From Saprospirales bacterium (lineage in GTDB: Bacteria > Bacteroidota > Bacteroidia > Chitinophagales > Saprospiraceae), in assembly GCA_024642645.1 (NCBI GenBank), contig JAHEAS010000323.1, forward strand, positions 1 through 5,025: a DNA stretch of 5,025 bases. Reading direction: 5' to 3'. Positions 1 to 4,995 of the stretch are shown here, piece by piece (position 1 is the first letter of the stretch; each line of letters opens with the position of its first letter). Below the pieces are notes generated by a model, which made no database searches, was not told the origin of the DNA, and saw only the letters and a program-made list of their open reading frames with translations. The translations under genes were made by a program, and so were the position numbers.

Positions 1-2
1 CA

Positions 3-1133
3 GGAATCGTGGGAAAATGGCACCTTGGGTTGGGCGTGGACAATGTCAACTGGAACGATAAAATCACCCCCGGCCCAAACGAAGTCGGATTTGGTTATTC
101 CTATATTCTCGCCGCCACGCAAGACCGAGTACCAACGGTTTATATTGAGAATGGACGGGTTGTTAATTTAGATACCAACGACCCCATTTTTGTGGATTAT
201 AAAAAGAACTTTCCGGGCGAACCGACTGCTTTGGATCATCCCGAAATGCTGAAAATGAGATGGGAGCATGGGCACAACAACAGTATCGTCAACGGCATTG
301 GTCGAATCGGCTACATGATGGGCGGTGAGCGTGCGAAATGGGTAGATGAAAACATGGCGGATACTTTTTTGGTCAAAGCCCAGCAATACATTCAAGCCCA
401 TAAAAACGCTCCTTTCTTCTTGTACTATGCCCTTCAACAGCCACATGTTCCCCGCACCCCGCATCCCCGTTTCGTGGGCGCTACAGGCTTAGGCCCTCGT
501 GGCGACGTGATTGTGGAGGCGGACTGGTGCATCGGAGAATTACTGAAAACACTTGAAATAGAAGGTGTTTTGGAAAATACCCTCATCATCCTATCCAGTG
601 ACAACGGTCCTGTGCTGAACGATGGCTACTACGATGATGCAGTTGAAAAGCTCGGCAATCACAAACCGTCCGGTCCCTTGCGGGGTGGAAAGTATAGCCT
701 ATTTGAGGCAGGCACCAGAGTGCCATTTATCACTTTCTGGAAAGGGCATATCCAGCCCGGCCTATCGGATGCCTTAGTGTCGCAGATGGATTTGCTTTCT
801 TCTTTGGCTACTTTAGTCGGTAGCGGGCAGCGGACAAGAGATAGTGAGCAATTGCTGGATGTCTTTTTAGGGAAAACACAAAAAGGCAGGGAAAGTATGA
901 TGCTCGAAGCCATGTCAAGAACGGCCTTCCGAAAAGGCGACTGGGTAATGATACCTCCTTACAGCGGGCCAGCAGTTAGTGGAAACACCCATGTCGAACT
1001 GGGGAATTTTATTGAACACGCCTTATTCAACCTCAAGGACGACCTTGGGCAACAAAACGATTTGGTAAAAAGCCATCCCGAGAAGTTGAAGGAAATGGTG
1101 GCTGACTATGAAGCGATACGACGGACGGAGTAA
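3..1133 (+). CDS. S1-family sulfatase, C-terminal part (5' end outside window)
   Basis: Formylglycine-dependent sulfatase of the alkaline-phosphatase fold, which hydrolyses sulfate esters, in this phylum often on sulfated glycans. The reading frame is already open at the left edge and reads G-I-V-G-K-W-H-L-G, the second sulfatase signature, so the GTG at 9 is internal; the catalytic C/S-x-P/A-x-R site and any signal peptide lie upstream. Numbering from the GTG, visible active-site candidates are K3 and H5 of GKWH, H146 in QQPHVPRTPHPRF, the metal-binding pair D198-N199 in SSDNGP, and K228 in RGGKYSLFEAGTRVP. The C-terminal subdomain is present and ends normally, with the typical LFNLKDDLGQQNDL stretch (about residues 340-353). 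The preserved part looks intact and functional. It resembles arylsulfatase A/GALNS-like enzymes; the substrate and SulfAtlas subfamily cannot be assigned. Family assignment is very secure. No partner gene is visible upstream. Confidence 0.95.
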   Translation, partial: GIVGKWHLGLGVDNVNWNDKITPGPNEVGFGYSYILAATQDRVPTVYIENGRVVNLDTNDPIFVDYKKNFPGEPTALDHPEMLKMRWEHGHNNSIVNGIGRIGYMMGGERAKWVDENMADTFLVKAQQYIQAHKNAPFFLYYALQQPHVPRTPHPRFVGATGLGPRGDVIVEADWCIGELLKTLEIEGVLENTLIILSSDNGPVLNDGYYDDAVEKLGNHKPSGPLRGGKYSLFEAGTRVPFITFWKGHIQPGLSDALVSQMDLLSSLATLVGSGQRTRDSEQLLDVFLGKTQKGRESMMLEAMSRTAFRKGDWVMIPPYSGPAVSGNTHVELGNFIEHALFNLKDDLGQQNDLVKSHPEKLKEMVADYEAIRRTE

Positions 1134-1371
1134 ATCAACCTACCATCATTTTTCGTCTGCTTTACTTCGCTTTTCGCACTCAACAATAGGCCTGTTAAGT
1201 CGCATTTCTACTACTGTTGAAGATGAAAGTTCACCCTCAGTTTGTTCTGATGGTGAGCACACTAGGCTATAAATATTTTGCTTTTCAACCTCCAATTCTA
1301 AGGCTTTTCCTCAAAAGTACTTTATTGTAAAGTGAGGGGAACAGCCCCATCCGAACCGCTTTCAGAAAATC

Positions 1372-1407
1372 AAAAGCCTCGCAAGTCACCACTTGCAGGG
1401 CTTTTTT
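1372..1407 (+). terminator. Intrinsic terminator upstream of aldolase gene
   Basis: The arm AAAAGCC (1372-1378) pairs with GGCTTTT (1399-1405), and GCAAGT (1381-1386) pairs with ACTTGC (1391-1396) around a CACC loop. Between the two helices lie a T-G wobble and one C-A mismatch. The hairpin runs into a T-tract (1402-1407, continued by ATTTT). The A-rich 5' flank gives weaker termination potential on the other strand. It probably ends transcripts coming from the sulfatase side and separates that gene from the aldolase gene. Confidence 0.85.
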
Positions 1408-1419
1408 ATTTTCTGGCAG

Positions 1420-1450
1420 TTCAGTTCCCCAACCATATTCTCTACTTTTG
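1420..1450 (+). promoter_or_regulatory. Bacteroidota-type promoter for the aldolase/dehydrogenase gene
   Basis: TACTTTTG at 1443-1450 matches the TAnnTTTG -7 element of Bacteroidota primary-sigma promoters. A degenerate -33 element, TTC at 1420-1422, stands 20 bp upstream. Transcription would begin near 1456, giving a leader of about 20 nt before the ATG at 1479. The box lies after the terminator and so gives the aldolase its own promoter, which also argues against the longer frame starting at 1332. Confidence 0.6.
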
Positions 1451-1478
1451 GACATCATTTTCAACAACCGCTATTAGC

Positions 1479-3617
1479 ATGACTACTGATGTTCAATCTT
1501 CCCCAGAAAAAATGGTTTGGAAACACGTCAATTACCTTTGGGATGAAGTAAAAGCCACCTCGCTTAGCGACGACCAGCTTGCCCTGTTCCTCTACCGCTC
1601 CAACCTGCTTGGCGCTGACCTCCGCATCACCAATTACGGTGGGGGAAACACCTCTTGTAAGACCACTGAAACTGACCCCCTGACCGGGGAAAAGACGGAA
1701 GTGATGTGGGTCAAAGGTTCGGGGGGCGACATCGGAACCCTTACTCGAAAGGGCATTGCAGGGCTTTATGTGGACAAAATGCACCGCCTTAAAAACCGTT
1801 ACCGGGGGCTGGCTCATGAGGACGAAATGGTAGGTCTGCTGCAGCATTGCCTCTTCGATTTGGACAGCGCAGCGCCTTCGATTGATACACCACTGCATGG
1901 GCTATTGCCGTTTCGGCATATTGACCACTTGCACCCCGACGCCGTTATCGCTATTGCTGCCGCAAAAGATAGTGAGGCAATTACCCAAGAGATTTGGCAG
2001 GGCAAAATGGGTTGGCTGCCTTGGCAGCGCCCCGGTTTCGACCTTGCCCTTAAGTTGGAAAAATGCCTTGCAGAAAACCCCGGTATCCAGGGCATCATCT
2101 TGGGTGGGCATGGCCTGTTCACTTGGGGCGACACCTCTCATGAGTGCTACCTGAACAGCCTCGAAACCATAGAGCAAGCAAGCATTTTTATTGAAAAAAA
2201 ATTGGGAAATACCCGTCCTGTATTCGGTGGAACAAAAGCGAAAAGCCTTGATAAACAGTCCCGTAGAGAACAAGCTGCCGCCATCGCCCCAATCTTGAGG
2301 GGACTTTGTTCGGGTCAAAAACGGATGGTCGGGCATTTCACCGATGATGAAAAAGTCCTCGAATTTATCAATTCAAACGACCTCGAAAAGCTTGCCCCGC
2401 TCGGCACTAGTTGTCCCGACCATTTCCTGCGGACCAAAATACAGCCACTCGTGCTGCCCATTTCACCGACAGCTGAATTACAGGATTTTCAAAAAATGAC
2501 ACTGGAAATAACACCTGTTTTTGAAAAATACAGGCAAGAATATGCAGCCTATTACAACGCGTGCAAGCACCCCAATAGCCCCGCCATGCGCGACCCTAAC
2601 CCAGTGGTTGTGTTTTATCCGGGAGTGGGCATGTTCACTTTTGCCAAAGACAAACAGACCGCACGGGTGGCCGCTGAATTTTATCTAAATGCCATCAACG
2701 TGATGCGAGGCGCCGAGGCCATTTCGGAGTATGTCTCACTACCTCGTCAGGAGGCTTTCGATATTGAGTACTGGCTGCTCGAAGAGGCCAAATTGCAGCG
2801 CATGCCAAAACCAAAACCACTGACGGGTAAGGTAGCGCTGGTCACCGGAAGCGGCGGTGGCATTGGTTTGGCCACCGCTAAAAAACTGGCTGCCGAGGGT
2901 GCTTGCATCGTGCTGAGCGACGTGGACAGCGACCGCCTCGAAAAAGCCACTGCTGAAATGCGCCAGTCTTTTGGAAAGGATTCGGCACAGTCCGTGTCCA
3001 TTGACGTTGGCCAATCCGCCTCCATTGTTGAGGGGTTCAAAGCAGCCTGCCTCGCATTTGGAGGAGTGGACGTCGTGGTGAACAACGCTGGTTTGAGCAT
3101 TTCCAAGCCCCTCGCAGATCACACGATCGCTGATTGGGATAAACTTTACGACATCCTTGTGAAAGGCCAATTCCTTGCCTCTCAAGCAGGAGTGGAAGTG
3201 ATGCGAAAACAGGGCTTGGGCGGTGACATTGTGAATGTTGTATCTAAAAATGCCGTCGTGGCAGGAGCCAACAACGTGGGCTATGGCTCGGCCAAAGCTG
3301 CACAGGCTCACCTAACCCGCCTACTGGCCGCCGAGCTGGGCGCCGACAAAATTCGGGTGAACATGGTCAATCCCGATGCCGTCATTGTCGGCAGCAATAT
3401 CTGGTCGGGTGGATGGGCGGAAGGGCGGGCCAAGGCTTACGGCATTTCGGAAGCGGAACTTCCTGCCTTTTATGCCAAGCGAACCCTGCTCGGAGAATCA
3501 ATATTGCCGGAGGATGTGGCCAATGCCATCTTTGCCTTCGTCAGCGGCTTGCTCGATAAATCCACTGGAAATGCATTGAACGTGGACGGGGGGGTAGCGA
3601 TGGGTTTTCTGCGGTAA
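1479..3617 (+). CDS. Bifunctional class II aldolase/short-chain dehydrogenase (RhaEW-type)
   Basis: A 712-residue cytosolic fusion enzyme. The N-terminal class II (zinc) aldolase domain, roughly residues 30-430 including the linker, carries GGGNTS (54-59), VKGSGGD (78-84), the likely metal ligands H150 and H152 in HIDHLHP, and H211 in GGHGLFTWG. The C-terminal NAD(P)-binding short-chain dehydrogenase domain (about 448-712) has TGSGGGIG (456-463), NNAG (535-538) and the catalytic triad S589, Y602, K606 with canonical spacing. This architecture and length match the family annotated as rhamnulose-1-phosphate aldolase/alcohol dehydrogenase, named RhaEW in rhamnose regulon work. There the aldolase makes dihydroxyacetone phosphate and L-lactaldehyde, and the dehydrogenase oxidises lactaldehyde. 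Passing lactaldehyde within one polypeptide is an inference. Other sugar phosphates, such as fuculose-1-phosphate, cannot be excluded, and no rhaA, rhaB or transporter is in view. I chose the ATG at 1479 because a -7 box sits about 30 bp before it and a terminator lies inside the upstream extension; the in-frame ATG at 1512 is a less likely alternative. No Shine-Dalgarno sequence is visible. Confidence 0.93.
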   Translation: MTTDVQSSPEKMVWKHVNYLWDEVKATSLSDDQLALFLYRSNLLGADLRITNYGGGNTSCKTTETDPLTGEKTEVMWVKGSGGDIGTLTRKGIAGLYVDKMHRLKNRYRGLAHEDEMVGLLQHCLFDLDSAAPSIDTPLHGLLPFRHIDHLHPDAVIAIAAAKDSEAITQEIWQGKMGWLPWQRPGFDLALKLEKCLAENPGIQGIILGGHGLFTWGDTSHECYLNSLETIEQASIFIEKKLGNTRPVFGGTKAKSLDKQSRREQAAAIAPILRGLCSGQKRMVGHFTDDEKVLEFINSNDLEKLAPLGTSCPDHFLRTKIQPLVLPISPTAELQDFQKMTLEITPVFEKYRQEYAAYYNACKHPNSPAMRDPNPVVVFYPGVGMFTFAKDKQTARVAAEFYLNAINVMRGAEAISEYVSLPRQEAFDIEYWLLEEAKLQRMPKPKPLTGKVALVTGSGGGIGLATAKKLAAEGACIVLSDVDSDRLEKATAEMRQSFGKDSAQSVSIDVGQSASIVEGFKAACLAFGGVDVVVNNAGLSISKPLADHTIADWDKLYDILVKGQFLASQAGVEVMRKQGLGGDIVNVVSKNAVVAGANNVGYGSAKAAQAHLTRLLAAELGADKIRVNMVNPDAVIVGSNIWSGGWAEGRAKAYGISEAELPAFYAKRTLLGESILPEDVANAIFAFVSGLLDKSTGNALNVDGGVAMGFLR

Positions 3618-3630
3618 GTTTTACACGATA

Positions 3631-4407
3631 TTATTTTTTTAAAAGTTCGTCAAAATTCAGGTCTGCTACGGACTTCACGATTATATCGGGACTATAGGCA
3701 TAATGGATGAGGTGTTCGGATTTGGTGACACCAGATAGCGTCAAGATAGTTCGATACCCCATTTGCACCCCGCCCAGAATATCGGTGGTCATCGTATCGC
3801 CGATGATGGTGGTTTCCGTTGTTGACAACCCAATTTTTTTTCGAGCTACCCGCATCATAACCGGACTTGGCTTGCCAACGGAAAAGGCTTTGACGCCCGT
3901 TGCTTCTTCAAGCATCGCTACAATAGATTTTATCCCCAAATTTGACCACCCCTTTTTTTTCGGGGATGGGTCGAGGTTGGTAGCTACGAGTTTTGCGCCA
4001 TCCAAAATGAATTCCACGGCATGGCTGACCATTTCGAGGGTAAAATTCCGTCCTTCGCCTACCACTACAAAATCTGGTTTTTGAGAAACAAGGGAATAGC
4101 CATATTCGTGCAAACTGGTAATGAGGCCGCCTTCCCCGAGCACGTATGCCGAACCGTTGGGTTTCTGGTGCGAGAGGAACCAACCAGTAGCCATGGCGCT
4201 GGTGAACACATCCTGCTCCGATATTTCGACATGCAATCCTGCAAGTTTGTTCACCACGTCACGAGGTGTCCGTTGGCTATTGTTAGTAAGAAATAGGAAT
4301 GGCACTTTCCTTTCTTTGAGCTCGGCTATAAACTTGTCTGCGCCCTGTATCAAATCATTTCCACTGTAAATAACACCGTCCATGTCAATGAGGAATCCTT
4401 GTGCCAT
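3631..4407 (-). CDS. HAD-IIA family phosphatase, NagD-like
   Basis: A 258-residue cytosolic haloacid-dehalogenase hydrolase of subfamily IIA, close in length to E. coli NagD (a nucleotide monophosphatase) and to 4-nitrophenylphosphatase-like proteins. Motif I is FLIDMDGVIYSG with nucleophile D8 and acid/base D10; motif II is FLTNNS (T41-N42-N43); motif III lysine is K179 in VGKPSP; motif IV is IIGDTMTTDILGG with D204 and D209. The C2-type cap lies between motifs II and III and contains ATNLDPSPKKKG (142-153), a variant of the usual TNxDP segment. The physiological substrate is unknown; UMP/nucleotide, sugar phosphate or general phosphate-ester clean-up are all possible. The frame is open upstream to 4485, but the ATG at 4407 gives the normal family N-terminus and lies about 25 bp after a promoter -7 box. 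The gene converges on the aldolase gene, stop codons 13 bp apart. Two A8 runs occur in the coding strand (3834-3841 and 3953-3960); the second gives the in-frame heptamer A-AAA-AAG. Confidence 0.93.
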   Translation of the reverse strand: MAQGFLIDMDGVIYSGNDLIQGADKFIAELKERKVPFLFLTNNSQRTPRDVVNKLAGLHVEISEQDVFTSAMATGWFLSHQKPNGSAYVLGEGGLITSLHEYGYSLVSQKPDFVVVGEGRNFTLEMVSHAVEFILDGAKLVATNLDPSPKKKGWSNLGIKSIVAMLEEATGVKAFSVGKPSPVMMRVARKKIGLSTTETTIIGDTMTTDILGGVQMGYRTILTLSGVTKSEHLIHYAYSPDIIVKSVADLNFDELLKK

Positions 4408-4432
4408 GATGTATAGTTTTGGTAAATAAGGC

Positions 4433-4462
4433 CAAAAGTACAGCAAATCAATTCTCCGCAAA
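4433..4462 (-). promoter_or_regulatory. Bacteroidota-type promoter for the NagD-like gene
   Basis: Read on the minus strand, TTTG (4462-4459) stands 18 bp before TACTTTTG (4440-4433), a full TAnnTTTG match identical to the box before the aldolase gene. Transcription would start near 4427, about 20 nt before the ATG at 4407. This supports the shorter start codon, because the longer frame (from 4485) would begin upstream of the promoter. Confidence 0.68.
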
Positions 4463-4672
4463 CTCATTGGCCTTTTCGCAGGCAACTTTATCTACGCCAC
4501 GATATACACCCCCGATGCCGGTTTTGGAACATCCAGCTAATTAGTAGAACAGGCAATTTCTTTTAAAAAAAATTATCGTCATTCAGATTTTCGAACGGTC
4601 CCTCATCTTGTTTCCTAACGCCCGGGAGTCCAAACCTTAGTTTAAAAAGTACACTAAAAAAGCTTCCCTCCC
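4463..4672. other. Divergent intergenic spacer
   Basis: No gene found. The whole gap from the phosphatase start (4408) to the first leader peptide (4722) is 315 bp; it contains the minus-strand promoter at its left end and the plus-strand promoter at its right end. Between them I see only an AT-rich imperfect palindrome at 4555-4574 (one mismatched pair) and a short CTAATTAG palindrome at 4537-4544, either of which could be chance in AT-rich DNA. No recognisable riboswitch or tRNA. Confidence 0.5.
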
Positions 4673-4703
4673 TTGCGTCATAATTTTATTACCCATAAGT
4701 TTG
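4673..4703 (+). promoter_or_regulatory. Bacteroidota-type promoter driving the leader/attenuator region
   Basis: TTG at 4673-4675 is followed, after exactly 20 bp, by TAAGTTTG at 4696-4703, a complete match to the Bacteroidota TTG/TAnnTTTG pattern and the best of the three promoters in the window. Transcription is expected near 4709-4711, so the first leader ATG at 4723 would be only about 12-14 nt from the 5' end. The promoter has no long gene behind it within the window, only the leader peptides and terminator, which fits a regulated operon leader. Confidence 0.7.
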
Positions 4704-4722
4704 TCGTTCAATTAATCGAAAA

Positions 4723-4779
4723 ATGAATCTGTACTCGAACAATTTTTGGTTTAGCTTTTATTTTTGCGGTCAACCGTAA
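4723..4779 (+). CDS. Aromatic-rich leader peptide 1 (attenuator leader)
   Basis: An 18-residue peptide, MNLYSNNFWFSFYFCGQP, too short for routine gene calling. Residues 8-14 read F-W-F-S-F-Y-F, so six of seven consecutive codons are Phe, Trp or Tyr; overall there are 4 Phe, 2 Tyr and 1 Trp. Such runs are the hallmark of leader peptides at which a ribosome stalls when the matching charged tRNA is scarce, as in the E. coli pheA, pheST and trp leaders. The ATG follows an A-rich stretch (CGAAAAATG) typical of Bacteroidota starts and lies just downstream of a full promoter match. The stop TAA (4777-4779) is immediately followed by the presumed antiterminator arm CGGGGCT, so a ribosome at the stop would mask it. 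No separate function of the peptide is expected. The main alternative is a chance short frame; the combination with the pairing pattern and terminator makes that unlikely. Confidence 0.75.
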   Translation: MNLYSNNFWFSFYFCGQP

Positions 4780-4856
4780 CGGGGCTAAAGCATTTTGTTC
4801 TTCAATCAGGTTTGAAAATAAAATCAAAGAGTCCCGCAAGCGGGGCTTTTTTTTTT
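4750..4856 (+). promoter_or_regulatory. Ribosome-mediated transcription attenuator 1
   Basis: Four segments can be laid out. Segment 1, TTTAGC (4750-4755), lies inside the Phe/Trp/Tyr codon run and is complementary to GCTAAA (4784-4789). Segment 2, CGGGGCT (4780-4786), starts right after the leader stop. Segment 3, AGTCCCG (4830-4836), can pair with segment 2 over 7 bp (one G-T wobble) or with the identical segment 4, CGGGGCT (4841-4847), to make the terminator. Inferred logic: stalling at aromatic codons covers segment 1, frees segment 2 to hold segment 3, and transcription continues; fluent translation to the stop covers segment 2 and the terminator forms. A small CCG-TAA-CGG hairpin can also form across the stop codon. 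The controlled gene is not in the window. The pairing is seen directly; the regulatory behaviour is inferred. Confidence 0.72.
4830..4856 (+). terminator. Intrinsic terminator of attenuator 1
   Basis: AGTCCCG (4830-4836) pairs with CGGGGCT (4841-4847) around a CAAG loop, a 7-bp stem with one G-T pair, followed by ten consecutive T residues (4847-4856). No full-length gene precedes it on this strand, only the 18-codon leader, which points to a regulatory rather than an end-of-gene terminator. It shares the 9-mer AAAATCAAA on its 5' side and a CGCAAG segment with the terminator at 1372-1407. Confidence 0.88.
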
Positions 4857-4870
4857 GCCCTAAATAAAAA

Positions 4871-4907
4871 TGCGAGCAATGAGCTACGAGCCGACTCAAA
4901 ACTCGCA
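4871..4907 (+). other. Possible stem-loop between the two leader units
   Basis: TGCGAG (4871-4876) is exactly complementary to CTCGCA (4902-4907). Inside it TGAG (4880-4883) can pair with CTCA (4895-4898), leaving a 3x3 internal loop and an 11-nt apical loop. There is no T-tract after it, so it is not a terminator. It may shape or protect the leader RNA, or may be a by-product of the ACTC-rich repeat that supplies its 3' arms. Confidence 0.35.
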
Positions 4908-4928
4908 ACTCAAAACTCAAAACTATTC
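4894..4928 (+). repeat. Heptanucleotide tandem repeat, ACTCAAA
   Basis: Five consecutive 7-bp units: ACTCAAA, ACTCGCA, ACTCAAA, ACTCAAA, ACTATTC. Three are identical, the second differs at two positions and the last is degenerate. It sits between the terminator of attenuator 1 and the start of leader peptide 2. Its frame is open into leader peptide 2 (in-frame ATGs at 4870 and 4879), so copy-number changes, being 7 bp, would alter any such upstream extension. Confidence 0.75.
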
Positions 4929-4935
4929 TGTAACC

Positions 4936-4995
4936 ATGTCACCTAACCACGTAAACTTTTTCTGGGGTTTTTATTTTTTCTGGGGTGCTCCTTAG
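4936..4995 (+). CDS. Aromatic-rich leader peptide 2 (attenuator leader)
   Basis: A 19-residue peptide, MSPNHVNFFWGFYFFWGAP. Residues 8-16 read F-F-W-G-F-Y-F-F-W: eight of nine are aromatic (5 Phe, 2 Trp, 1 Tyr). It aligns with leader peptide 1 through N-x-F-W...F-Y-F...G-x-P-stop, suggesting duplication or shared selection. The stop TAG (4993-4995) runs directly into GGGGAC, as the first leader's stop runs into CGGGGCT. No TAnnTTTG box is visible between terminator 1 and this ATG, so it is probably transcribed by read-through from the promoter at 4673-4703. In-frame ATGs at 4870 and 4879 could give a 41- or 38-residue version, but those extra codons are translated heptamer repeat, and the short form parallels leader 1. 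The gene under control should start shortly after the right edge. Confidence 0.7.
   Translation: MSPNHVNFFWGFYFFWGAP
4957..4986 (+). repeat. Direct repeat TTTTTCTGGGGT within leader 2
   Basis: TTTTTCTGGGGT occurs at 4957-4968 and again at 4975-4986, exactly six codons apart, so each copy encodes F-F-W-G. Together with GGGG at 4995-4998 this gives three G4 runs that could compete for the same downstream C-run in an attenuator. The repeat may have arisen by slippage within the control-codon region. Confidence 0.75.

Larger units (their letters stand above)
1134..1478. other. Intergenic spacer between sulfatase and aldolase/dehydrogenase
   Basis: This 345-bp spacer contains a strong terminator and a promoter, described separately. 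The first 240 bp hold no gene I can support. The only ATG-started frame of note is 1223-1330 (35 codons, including the stretch GYKYFAFQPP), without a good promoter or homology I recognise. The block AGGCTTTT at 1301-1308 is exactly complementary to AAAAGCCT in the 5' arm of the downstream terminator (1372-1379), and GGGG/CCCC around 1336-1348 can form a small hairpin. The aldolase reading frame is open back to 1332, but that stretch runs through the terminator hairpin and is most likely untranslated. Confidence 0.6.

Noticed and set aside
1332..1478. N-terminal extension of the aldolase/dehydrogenase from an upstream ATG at 1332
   Set aside because: It would be translated through the terminator hairpin and lies upstream of the promoter -7 box at 1443-1450; the residues look like non-coding sequence and are not part of the family.
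2739..3311. Antisense frames of 119 and 190 codons inside the aldolase/dehydrogenase gene
   Set aside because: Both are shadows of a strongly supported coding region with conserved motifs on the plus strand.
4414..4421. Plus-strand TAGTTTTG as another promoter -7 box
   Set aside because: No TTG element at a suitable distance upstream and no gene following within 300 bp; it overlaps the phosphatase 5' leader.
4408..4485. N-terminal extension of the NagD-like protein from 4485
   Set aside because: It starts upstream of the promoter at 4433-4462, and the ATG at 4407 gives the normal start just before the DMDG motif.
4555..4574. AT-rich palindrome as an operator or terminator
   Set aside because: Only A and T apart from one C, with a mismatch; easily arises by chance and has no GC stem or associated gene end.
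4708..4946. Long frames overlapping the attenuator (minus 4708-4920 and plus 4764-4946)
   Set aside because: Low-complexity products without recognisable features that cross the terminator hairpin and poly-T tract; the leader peptides explain the region better.
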